A DNA stretch of 5,052 nucleotides from Planctomycetales bacterium (GTDB lineage: Bacteria; Planctomycetota; Planctomycetia; Pirellulales; Thermoguttaceae). The notes beneath the pieces were generated by a model. It was not told where the DNA came from. It saw only the letters and a list, made by a program, of their open reading frames with translations, and made no database searches. A program made the translations under genes and the position numbers. The stretch lies in assembly GCA_007122045.1 (NCBI GenBank), contig SKJM01000154.1, positions 1 through 5,052 of the forward strand. The letters are read 5' to 3'. Shown one piece after another: positions 1 through 4,947 of this stretch. Within the stretch, counting starts at the first letter, position 1. Every line of letters starts with the position of its first letter.

Positions 1-4
1 AACG

Positions 5-33
5 TTGACGCACCTGCTGTGGCTTTCTACAAT
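5..33 (+). promoter_or_regulatory. sigma70-type promoter of the AKR-like gene
   Basis: The -35 is TTGACG (5-10), then a 17-nt spacer, then the -10 TACAAT (28-33). Transcription would start near 40. The -35 sits in the extended block GTTGACGCACC (4-14), which recurs almost unchanged at three other promoters here. With the 147-bp insertion at 58-204 taken out, the leader to the ATG at 227 would be only about 40 nt, like the leader of the gene at 2951. Confidence 0.72.
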
Positions 34-57
34 GCACGGCACACCAGCCCTCGCAGG

Positions 58-204
58 GTAAGCGTTCACGGGCCGGTGGCGCAGGCTGTTTTCTCCGCTG
101 CATGCGAAGGGGACAGTCCCATTTTCGCGGCCGGAGCCGTTGGCCCATTGGGCATATTCCCCTATGTGCCGCGAAAATTGGGACAGTCCCCTGTGAACGG
201 TTAC
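58..204. mobile_element. MITE-like element, 147 bp, with TIRs and 7-bp target duplication
   Basis: The left end is GTAAGCGTTCACGGG (58-72). The right end (190-204), read in reverse complement, is GTAACCGTTCACAGG, so 13 of 15 bases match. Directly outside, TCGCAGG occurs at 51-57 and again at 205-211, as expected for a 7-bp target-site duplication. The interior holds a second inverted pair (109-130 and 169-191) built on GGGACAGTCCC. No transposase is encoded, so it must have been moved in trans. It separates the promoter at 5-33 from the ribosome binding site at 212-221, so it is transcribed in the 5' leader of the downstream gene, where it could fold into a long hairpin. Ends and duplication are read from sequence; mobility is inferred. 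Confidence 0.7.
109..191. repeat. Inner REP-like inverted repeat with GGGACAGTCCC cores
   Basis: The left arm (109-130) carries GGGGACAGTCCC followed by ATTTTCGCGG. The right arm (169-191) carries CCGCGAAAATT followed by GGGACAGTCCCC. The arms are inverted copies apart from one extra T and the central base of each core. Each core is itself a near-palindrome, GGGAC-A-GTCCC. Between the arms lies a small palindrome, GCCCATTGGGC. The layout resembles REP/BIME units mobilised by REP-associated tyrosine transposases (RAYT, IS200-like), an attribution from general knowledge only. Confidence 0.7.
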
Positions 205-211
205 TCGCAGG

Positions 212-221
212 AAAGGAGGTG
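212..221 (+). promoter_or_regulatory. Strong Shine-Dalgarno site fixing the start at 227
   Basis: AAAGGAGGTG is an almost full complement of the 16S rRNA 3' end and lies 5 nt before the ATG at 227. It begins one base after the right copy of the target duplication (205-211), so the insertion narrowly spared it. Confidence 0.85.
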
Positions 222-226
222 CCCCG

Positions 227-1180
227 ATGTCAGGAACATTTCTCCCCCCGCAACCCGATGGGGCCGCCCCTTCCACGCGCCGCCGGTTCTTGAAGGGCGT
301 TTCCTCGGCGGCGGCGGCCGCGTGGATCGGTTTGGGAAAACGGGCGGCCGGCGAACCGGCCGTCCCCAACGAGGCGGGCCTGCCCACCATCGCGCTGGGC
401 AAACATCGCGTCAGCCGGCTGATCGTCGGCTCGAATCCCATCCTCGGCTACTCGTACCTCGGGCCGCATACCGATCGGCAGATGCGGCACTACTTCACCC
501 CGGAGCGGACGGTGGCGCTGCTGCGGCAGTGCGAGCAGGCGGGGATCGATACGCACCAGTTCTCCTCGCCCGACCGGGCGGCCCCCTACCTCGGCCCGTT
601 CCGCGAAGAGGGGACCAAAATGCGGTTCATCTGCCTCCATTCGGAACGCGACAAGATTCACGAGGCCGTCGACGCAGCCGCGCCCATCGCCATGGTGCAT
701 CACGGCGGCGTCACCGACCGCCTGTTCGCCCAGGGCCAGGCCGGGCGGGTACGCGACTACTGCAAGGCCGTGCACGACCACGGCATGCTGGCCGGGGTTT
801 CGGCGCATAATCCGGACTGCATCCGGCGCGCCGCCGACGAGGGCTGGGAGGTGGACCTGTTCATGAACAGCTTCTACTTCATCACGCGCCGGAGCGTCGA
901 ACCCGACTTGGACGTGCCGACCCTCGACGTCGGCCACCCCTTCTTCCGCGACGACCCGCAGGCGATGACCGCGGTCATGCGGCAGGTCGACCAGCCCTGC
1001 CTGGGATTCAAGATCCTCGGCGCCGGCCGGCTGTGCGCCAACCAGGCGGCCGTCCGCGCCGCCTTCCAATACGCCTTCGAGAACATCAAGCCCACCGACG
1101 GCGTCATCGTCGGCATGTTCCCCTGGCACTTCGACGAGGTGGGGGCCAACGCAACGTACACCCGCGAGTTGGGCGCTTGA
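227..1180 (+). CDS. Tat-exported aldo/keto reductase-like TIM-barrel protein
   Basis: The 317-residue product begins with a twin-arginine signal: TRRRFLK at residues 17-23, then an Ala-rich hydrophobic stretch to about residue 36. It is therefore probably exported folded, perhaps with a cofactor, to the periplasm. From about residue 52 it looks like the aldo/keto reductase fold: a first strand with GKHRVSRLIVGSNP (58-71), then 'AGIDTHQ', MVHHGG (156-161), FKILGAGR (261-268) and the closing GMFPWHF (296-302). I cannot place the classical Asp-Tyr-Lys-His tetrad with confidence; the usual catalytic Lys strand reads 'MRFICLH'. The substrate is unknown and the enzyme may be divergent or redox-inactive. 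The start is fixed by the strong Shine-Dalgarno site at 212-221. The membrane protein at 1219 follows after 38 bp and is probably cotranscribed. Export signal: high confidence; AKR-like fold: good; reaction: not assigned. Confidence 0.85.
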   Translation: MSGTFLPPQPDGAAPSTRRRFLKGVSSAAAAAWIGLGKRAAGEPAVPNEAGLPTIALGKHRVSRLIVGSNPILGYSYLGPHTDRQMRHYFTPERTVALLRQCEQAGIDTHQFSSPDRAAPYLGPFREEGTKMRFICLHSERDKIHEAVDAAAPIAMVHHGGVTDRLFAQGQAGRVRDYCKAVHDHGMLAGVSAHNPDCIRRAADEGWEVDLFMNSFYFITRRSVEPDLDVPTLDVGHPFFRDDPQAMTAVMRQVDQPCLGFKILGAGRLCANQAAVRAAFQYAFENIKPTDGVIVGMFPWHFDEVGANATYTRELGA

Positions 1181-1218
1181 AAGGGCGACTGGAGTTCACG
1201 CTTCGGGGAGGATGCGCC

Positions 1219-1620
1219 ATGAACGCCAACACACCAAGTCCGTTCCATTCCGTTCACTTCTACGTGGGCTTGGCCCAAGCGGTGTTGTGGGCCGTCCTGG
1301 GCGTGGGCGTCATTCGCTTGGTTTTCTCGTTCGTGAAAATCTTCGAGGACTTCGATGCGGTTCTGCCTGCCATGACGGTGCTCGTCATTAGCCTCGCTTT
1401 CTTTCTTGCGAACTACTGGTATCTCGCACTGTACGTGCTAGCCCTGTGGCCCTTCCTGAACTGGGGATTCGTGCTACTCCTCTCGTCTGTATTCCCAAAA
1501 CCTTCCCTGCCAAAATGGCTCTGGTACGGCATCACGTGGAGCGTGCCGTTCCTCATCGTGGGCATGGTGGTGGGCGCCCTCTTTCTTCCGTTGATCAGTC
1601 TGATAGAGCAGTTGTCGTGA
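1219..1620 (+). CDS. Small membrane protein with a GspF-like motif
   Basis: The product has 133 residues and is very hydrophobic, with about four membrane segments (roughly 14-38, 48-64, 66-92 and 103-128) and few charges. The start ATG at 1219 follows GGGGAGG (1206-1211) by a short gap; the frame is open further upstream but overlaps the preceding gene without a better signal. Residues 40-69, KIFEDFDAVLPAMT and on to NYWYL, recall the pattern of the type II secretion inner-membrane protein GspF/PilC (F..F...LP..T.....F....W). Only one such segment is present, against about 400 residues in real GspF, so this would be a stand-alone derivative, not a secretion platform. The gene lies 38 bp after the Tat-exported AKR-like gene. 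Function unknown; coding status firm, GspF kinship tentative. Confidence 0.75.
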   Translation: MNANTPSPFHSVHFYVGLAQAVLWAVLGVGVIRLVFSFVKIFEDFDAVLPAMTVLVISLAFFLANYWYLALYVLALWPFLNWGFVLLLSSVFPKPSLPKWLWYGITWSVPFLIVGMVVGALFLPLISLIEQLS

Positions 1621-1764
1621 GCGGGGGTAGGCGCGACCGGATGCAGGTACGTGCTTGCGGTTGAACTCGCCCGTACGCAGCCGCAAGTCCGTTCGTGCGT
1701 CCGGCGCTACCGGGACAGATCCACCTGGCGGCGCTCACCGTCTGAATCGGAAACGGACGGCTCG

Positions 1765-1793
1765 TTGACGCGCCCGGCCTCGGCGGGTAGACT
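1765..1793 (+). promoter_or_regulatory. Orphan sigma70-type promoter
   Basis: TTGACG (1765-1770), a 17-nt spacer and TAGACT (1788-1793). The 12-mer CGTTGACGCGCC around the -35 is identical to the one at 4942-4953. Transcription would start near 1800. No normal gene follows; the next sizeable frame starts at 2263, beyond two repeat structures. It may once have driven the archaemetzincin gene or a lost gene. Confidence 0.6.
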
Positions 1794-1799
1794 TCGGGC

Positions 1800-1888
1800 A
1801 TGGTCGAACCCTTGGCAGGATGCCTCGCAACGAGGGATCGGCAACCGGGACGCCATAGCCTCAACAACTCTACTTGCCGGAGGGGGGA
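1800..1888 (+). promoter_or_regulatory. Structured leader ending in a ribosome binding site
   Basis: Downstream of the orphan promoter the leader holds CCCTTGGCAGG (1809-1819), a tight hairpin CCTCG-CAA-CGAGG (1823-1835) flanked by GAT/ATC, a second triloop hairpin CGG-CAA-CCG (1839-1847), and GGAGGGGGG (1879-1887), a good ribosome binding site. CGGCAA (1839-1844) can alternatively pair with TTGCCG (1874-1879), next to the ribosome binding site. This could be a switchable leader; it matches no riboswitch family that I can name with confidence. Confidence 0.35.
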
Positions 1889-1889
1889 G

Positions 1890-1981
1890 AAAAGGTGACG
1901 GCCACCAAATCTGGTGAAGACAGGGAAGATCAGGGCGAGTACACTGCCCGAATTACCTAGATTTGGTGGCTGTCACCTTTT
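1890..1981. repeat. Long-stem hairpin repeat (REP/MITE-like)
   Basis: The left arm 1890-1912 (AAAAGGTGACGGCCACC, then AAATCT) and the right arm 1959-1981 are inverted copies at 22 of 23 positions. The one mismatch would be a G-U pair in RNA, so the 23-bp stem is complete in a transcript. The 46-nt interior contains GGGC (1933-1936) and GCCC (1946-1949), which can form an inner stem. The GGTGAC...GTCACC ends resemble families of REP-type repeats linked to RAYT transposases, from recalled knowledge. No clear target duplication is visible. The stem could also stop transcription from the promoter at 1765. Confidence 0.75.
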
Positions 1982-2001
1982 CCGCCCGCCTTTTCCGCCC
2001 G
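1976..2001. repeat. 13-bp perfect tandem duplication
   Basis: CCTTTTCCGCCCG occurs at 1976-1988 and again directly after at 1989-2001. The first copy overlaps the outer end of the hairpin repeat's right arm, so the duplication arose at the element's edge, perhaps by slippage or imprecise insertion. Confidence 0.85.
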
Positions 2002-2013
2002 AACAACGGCATC

Positions 2014-2131
2014 GCTGGCTACACACAATGATCCATGTACACCAATACAAAGTCACTCAGCGATCAATCGATGTGTTGGCTATACTGTCCGTAAACATAT
2101 TCAGGGAGTTGGCAAATACATTGTAGCCAGC
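2014..2131. repeat. AT-richer segment bounded by a 10-bp inverted repeat
   Basis: GCTGGCTACA (2014-2023) is repeated in perfect inverted form as TGTAGCCAGC (2122-2131). The roughly 100 bp between are clearly richer in A and T than the surroundings and contain an isolated TATACT (2081-2086) without a matching -35. No target duplication is evident. It could be a short inserted element or the decayed end of one. Confidence 0.5.
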
Positions 2132-2192
2132 CACAGGCTTCACCGATGGCATCAGGCTTCTGGAGAGTACCACCGATGTTCGGAAAGTTGAG

Positions 2193-2228
2193 TCGAACCA
2201 TTTGGACGAAGCCGACCGCCATCCGCTC
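2193..2228 (+). pseudogene. Diverged archaemetzincin gene fragment
   Basis: This 36-nt segment matches 2548-2583 inside the archaemetzincin-like gene at 32 of 36 positions, including 17 identical bases in a row. Read from 2193 it encodes SNHLDEADRHPL, against SNHLEEADRHPL in the gene. Three of the four differences are synonymous and the fourth is Asp/Glu, which suggests that both copies once evolved as coding sequence. The frame differs from that of the gene starting at 2263, and there is an in-frame TAG at 2124-2126. ATGTTCGG (2176-2183) may be a remnant of the family's 'HMFG', now shifted out of frame. Homology is well supported; the extent is not. Confidence 0.6.
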
Positions 2229-2262
2229 ACCCGCCCGGAAAACCAGGCAAACGGACTTTCCC

Positions 2263-2742
2263 ATGCGAACGACGGCGGTCTTGGCGGTGCTCTTGGCGGC
2301 GGCAGCCGGCGCCCCTGCACCGGCCGATGACGAGCTGCCGCCGGAGTTCCGCCGGCTGCTGCCGCTGCACAAGCCGCTGCCCGAGCCGCGGCCGGGCGAC
2401 TGGCTGCGCCGGCACGAAGAGCCGGGGCAAACGTACGCTGAGTACCTGGCCTCGGAGCCGGGTCGGGCCGATCGGCAGCGGCGGATCATCTGTTCCCACA
2501 TGTTCTCCATGCTGCACTGCACGCGGCACCTGTGCAACATGTGCGGCTCGAACCACCTGGAGGAAGCCGACCGCCATCCCCTCTGGCTATGCCCGCACTG
2601 CCTCGCCAAGCTGTGCCACGCCACCGGGGCCGACCCGCGGCGCCGCTTCCGGGCGCTGATCGGGTTTTTCGACAAGGTGGGGTTTGATGAGGAGGCGGCC
2701 TTCATGCGAAAGTCGCTGGAGACGATGGGGCGGGCGGAGTGA
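2263..2742 (+). CDS. Archaemetzincin-like (M54) protein lacking its catalytic core
   Basis: The product has 159 residues. Residues 1-21 form a Sec-type signal peptide (MRTTAVLAVLLAAAAGA), which decides the start; the frame is open upstream but lacks coding character, and no clear Shine-Dalgarno precedes the ATG. Residues 44-62 (PGDWLRRHEEPGQTYAEYL) match the N-terminal region of archaemetzincins. From residue 79 the sequence jumps to their zinc region: HMFSMLHC (79-86), then C-x4-C-x-M (86-93), GSNHLEEADR (95-104) and CPHC (110-113). The family motif is HExxHxxGxxHC-x4-C-x-M-x17-C-x2-C. Here the HE is replaced by Ile-Ile (75-76) and the Gly by Ser (82), while the second and third His (79, 85) and all four structural-zinc Cys remain. 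The central domain, probably over 100 residues, is missing between about residues 74 and 79. It cannot be an ordinary protease: either an in-frame deletion pseudogene or a secreted zinc-binding remnant. Confidence 0.75.
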   Translation: MRTTAVLAVLLAAAAGAPAPADDELPPEFRRLLPLHKPLPEPRPGDWLRRHEEPGQTYAEYLASEPGRADRQRRIICSHMFSMLHCTRHLCNMCGSNHLEEADRHPLWLCPHCLAKLCHATGADPRRRFRALIGFFDKVGFDEEAAFMRKSLETMGRAE

Positions 2743-2754
2743 GGGGGAAGGTCG

Positions 2755-2814
2755 GAATGTCGAATGTCGAAATTCAAATGACGAAGGAATGATGAAGCTC
2801 GAAGCTCGAATGAA
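2755..2814. repeat. 7-bp-periodic GAANNNC intergenic repeat
   Basis: The stretch reads in steps of seven: GAATGTC twice (2755-2768), GAAATTC, AAATGAC, GAAGGAA, a 4-nt break, then GAAGCTC twice (2794-2807) and GAATGAA. It begins 12 bp after the archaemetzincin-like gene. Heptad repeats of this kind are common between genes in planctomycete and some other GC-rich genomes and give spurious protein frames such as 'RHSSFVI'; that comparison is from memory. Not coding. Confidence 0.75.
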
Positions 2815-2876
2815 TTGTCACTTTCACCGGCTTGCTCCGAAGGGCGATGGGACAGGCGCTTTGACCGTTCCCCTGG

Positions 2877-2905
2877 TTGACCCGCCACCGAAGATGCCGT
2901 AGGAT
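2877..2905 (+). promoter_or_regulatory. sigma70-type promoter of the toroid-repeat gene
   Basis: TTGACC (2877-2882), a 17-nt spacer and TAGGAT (2900-2905), with the extended -35 GTTGACCCGCC shared in form with the other promoters. Transcription would start near 2912, which rules out an upstream ATG at 2909 and supports the start at 2951. Confidence 0.65.
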
Positions 2906-2923
2906 GGAATGGGGCGTTACCCT

Positions 2924-2943
2924 GGCAGCACCCGTGTGGAGGG
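2924..2943 (+). promoter_or_regulatory. Leader block with ribosome binding site
   Basis: GGCAGCACCCGTGTGGAGGG lies in the leader. It matches 4991-5010 at 17 of 20 positions, at nearly the same distance after the -10 (19 versus 20 nt). Its 3' end, GGAGGG (2938-2943), is the Shine-Dalgarno site, 7 nt before the ATG at 2951. Confidence 0.6.
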
Positions 2944-2950
2944 CAGTTCC

Positions 2951-4228
2951 ATGTTTGCGCGGCACTCGTGTTTCGGTCTGGTCGTAGTCGTTTGGCTTGG
3001 CCCGGCGAGTCTCTTGGCGGCCCAGTGCGCTGCACCGGCCTCGACGGGCCCTCAGGCTGCCGAAGGACGGGCCGTTCCGGCGGCCGATGCGGTGGGCGAC
3101 GCCGTGCCGGGCAATGCTGGGCGTGGGCAGGCTGAACTCGACGAGCCTCGAGGCGGGGAGCTGAAGCCGGATGTCCGCAGGTCATGGCCTCGGGTGGGCA
3201 CCCGCCACGAAAGGGAAACCGCCTTGGCCCTGGCCCTGGAGTGGTTCGCCAGGCACCAGTTGGACGGCGGCAGTTGGAGCTTCGACCATACGCAGGCGCC
3301 TTTCTGCGGCGGCAAGTGCGGCAACCCCGGCAACCTCCAGGACGCCCGCAACGCGGCTACGGCCATGGCCCTGCTGGCATTCCTTGGGTCGGGTCATACA
3401 CACACGAGCAAAGGGAGGCGGGCCGATAAGTACGAGCAGACATTGCGCCGAGGGTTGGACTACCTCGTCGAGAACATGAAGCAGACCGAGCACGGCGGTG
3501 TGTTGAGCGAACGCGGCGGTACCATGTATTCGCACGCCCTGGCCACGATGGCGCTGGCTAGGGCCTACGGCATGACGCAAGATCCCGACCTGCTTCAGCC
3601 CGCCCAGGCCGCGGTCAACTACATTTGCTATGCGCAGGATCCGGTCGGCGGCGGCTGGCGCTATGCACCGCGGCAGAAAGGCGATACGTCGGTCACCGGC
3701 TGGCAAGTGATGGCGCTGAAGTGCGGCCACATGGCCTACCTGCGCGTGCCGATCGAGGTGGTCAAGAAGGTGCCGACGTTCCTCGACAGCGTTCAGGCCA
3801 ACGACGGCGCAACCTACGGCTACACCGGACCCGGCGAGGGCCGGGGCACCACGGCCGTCGGGCTCTGGTGCCGGATGACACTGGGCTGTTACAGGAGGGA
3901 TAACCCGGCGCTGCAGCGCGGGGTCGAGCGGATCAGCGATTGGGGCGTATCGACCGAGGGGAACATGTCGTACAACTACTTTGCCGCCCACGTGATGTAC
4001 TTGTGGGGCGGCGAGGCGCGGGAAAAGTGGTACGACCAGATGCACGATTGGCTGGTCAACTCGCAAGTGAAGCAAGGGCACGCGGCCGGGAGCTGGTTCT
4101 TCGGGCGGGGCGATCATGGCGCCGACCGCGGCGGCCGCCACTACACCACCGCCATGGCCGCCATGATGCTCCAGGTGGTCTATCAGCGCAGGCCCCGCGA
4201 CCCGGAAGAGTTGGACTTCAAACTATAG
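2951..4228 (+). CDS. Secreted prenyltransferase/squalene-cyclase repeat (alpha/alpha-toroid) protein
   Basis: The product has 425 residues. Residues 1-28 look like a signal peptide (basic start, then LVVVVWLG and LLAAQCAAPA); the Cys at 26 lacks a proper lipobox. Residues 29-85 are a low-complexity linker rich in Ala, Gly and Pro. From residue 87 there are repeated helix pairs with QW-like motifs: DGGSWSF (105-111), a Cys pair CGGKC (119-123), HGGVLSERGG (181-190), GGGWRYAP (233-240), GDTSVTGWQ (244-252), and near the C-terminus GSWFFGRGD followed by a GGRHYTTAMA helix. These mark the six-hairpin barrel of squalene cyclases, prenyltransferase beta subunits and related folds. I see no DxDD acid motif, so a terpene cyclase role is unlikely; planctomycetes carry many such exported paralogues of unknown function. 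The start is set by GGAGGG at 2938-2943 and by the promoter at 2877-2905. The membrane-protein gene at 4261 follows after 32 bp. Confidence 0.88.
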   Translation: MFARHSCFGLVVVVWLGPASLLAAQCAAPASTGPQAAEGRAVPAADAVGDAVPGNAGRGQAELDEPRGGELKPDVRRSWPRVGTRHERETALALALEWFARHQLDGGSWSFDHTQAPFCGGKCGNPGNLQDARNAATAMALLAFLGSGHTHTSKGRRADKYEQTLRRGLDYLVENMKQTEHGGVLSERGGTMYSHALATMALARAYGMTQDPDLLQPAQAAVNYICYAQDPVGGGWRYAPRQKGDTSVTGWQVMALKCGHMAYLRVPIEVVKKVPTFLDSVQANDGATYGYTGPGEGRGTTAVGLWCRMTLGCYRRDNPALQRGVERISDWGVSTEGNMSYNYFAAHVMYLWGGEAREKWYDQMHDWLVNSQVKQGHAAGSWFFGRGDHGADRGGRHYTTAMAAMMLQVVYQRRPRDPEELDFKL

Positions 4229-4260
4229 AATGGCTGCCCCCCGGCAGGGACGCCCGTACC

Positions 4261-4947
4261 ATGGACAGCGTAATGACCAAGAGCGAGCATCCCGCCGACC
4301 GAACCGATTCGCCCCAGCTCACGGCCCGCCTGCACCGGTGGGTGATCGATCACGACGATAGCTGGCTGTTTTTCGTGCCGTATATCGTGTTGGCAGTGGT
4401 GCTCAGCGCGGTCATCAGCCTGTTCTGGCTGGTGCTGATCGTGGGCGTCCATTTCGGGCTGGAGCTGCTGCGGCAACATGCCGTGAAGCCGGGTTTGGGG
4501 GGCGTGGTGTCGCGGAGCTTGTGGGAGATCAAGCTCGACGTCGCGCTGGTGCTGTTCGCGCTGGCGCTCACGCTGTACCTGGAGGTCACCTTCGGCGTGT
4601 TGGGGCTGGGGCACGCCGCCCGCTTCGGCGCGATGACCGGCTCGCGGCTGGCCCTGCTCCAGCGGGCGCTGCGGGGCATCCTGCTGTCGCTCGACGACGC
4701 GGCGCAGGCCGCCCGCGTGTTCCTGCGGCGAAAGTTCGGCAAGGCCGAGCCGGCCGCGGCCGAGGCGCCGCACCAGCAGGAAGCCGCCCGCGGCTGGACG
4801 GGCGCCTGGACGGTGGCCGACAAGGTCGCGCTGGGCTTCGGCGCCGTGTGCCTGGCGCTGGTGCTGGCCGCGCCGGTTTTGACCCACTACACCGTCGCGG
4901 GCGCGGTCGCGGCATTGATCGCGGAGTTCCACCCGTTCCCCCGTTGA
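4261..4947 (+). CDS. Integral membrane protein of unknown function
   Basis: The product has 228 residues and I do not recognise its family. Residues 1-33 are hydrophilic and acidic. A long hydrophobic stretch (35-70) is probably two membrane segments, with His64 and Glu68 near its end. Another runs from about 92 to 117, starting WEIKLD and containing Glu108. A basic, cytoplasm-like loop follows (about 140-187, Ala-rich, with FLRRKFGK), then a last hydrophobic region (189-221). The frame is open far upstream inside the toroid gene, but that is a shadow; ATG 4261 lies 32 bp after that gene's stop, with only a weak AGGG (4246-4249) before it, and ATG 4273 is an alternative start. Tight spacing suggests cotranscription with, and possibly translational coupling to, the toroid-repeat gene. 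Its stop codon lies within the -35 of the next promoter. Confidence 0.75.
   Translation: MDSVMTKSEHPADRTDSPQLTARLHRWVIDHDDSWLFFVPYIVLAVVLSAVISLFWLVLIVGVHFGLELLRQHAVKPGLGGVVSRSLWEIKLDVALVLFALALTLYLEVTFGVLGLGHAARFGAMTGSRLALLQRALRGILLSLDDAAQAARVFLRRKFGKAEPAAAEAPHQQEAARGWTGAWTVADKVALGFGAVCLALVLAAPVLTHYTVAGAVAALIAEFHPFPR

Larger units (their letters stand above)
1621..2262. other. Gene-poor, repeat-rich interval
   Basis: This 642-bp stretch between the small membrane protein and the archaemetzincin relic has no convincing full gene. In order it holds a possible 7-bp stem CTTGCGG/CCGCAAG (1654-1660 and 1681-1687, 20-nt loop), a promoter (1765-1793), a structured leader ending in a ribosome binding site (about 1800-1887), a hairpin repeat (1890-1981), a 13-bp tandem duplication (1976-2001), a visibly AT-richer segment bounded by a 10-bp inverted repeat (2014-2131), and a diverged archaemetzincin fragment (2193-2228). 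It reads as the remains of a gene start broken by small repeats. Confidence 0.6.

Noticed and set aside
19..810. Open frame of 263 codons over the MITE and the AKR-like gene
   Set aside because: Its Arg/Gly/Pro-rich translation overlaps the well-supported gene at 227-1180 in another frame and runs through the insertion element.
1654..1687. CTTGCGG/CCGCAAG stem as terminator of the first unit
   Set aside because: The stem is only 7 bp with a 20-nt loop and no following T tract, and another pairing (GTACG/CGTAC) competes; too weak to call.
1595..1867. Minus-strand frame of 90 codons in the gene-poor interval
   Set aside because: It overlaps the orphan promoter and leader, has no ribosome binding site, and its Pro/Arg-rich composition looks non-coding.
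2134..2178. Direct repeats CAGGCTTC (2134, 2153) and ACCGATG (2142, 2172)
   Set aside because: Short, and the second set is interrupted by 11 nt; possibly a local duplication but too weak to interpret.
2146..2262. Upstream in-frame extension of the archaemetzincin-like gene
   Set aside because: The 39 added residues precede a clear signal peptide, and the segment contains a fragment of the same gene in another frame, so ATG 2263 is preferred.
2064..3185. Long open frame of 373 codons on the minus strand
   Set aside because: It is the GC-rich shadow of the archaemetzincin relic and the start of the toroid gene. It crosses promoters and the heptad repeat, and its residues (SFELRASSF, NFDIRHS) are the typical false protein of that repeat.
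3182..4141. Minus-strand frame of 319 codons
   Set aside because: Antisense shadow of the toroid-repeat gene, with no ribosome binding site and no recognisable domain.
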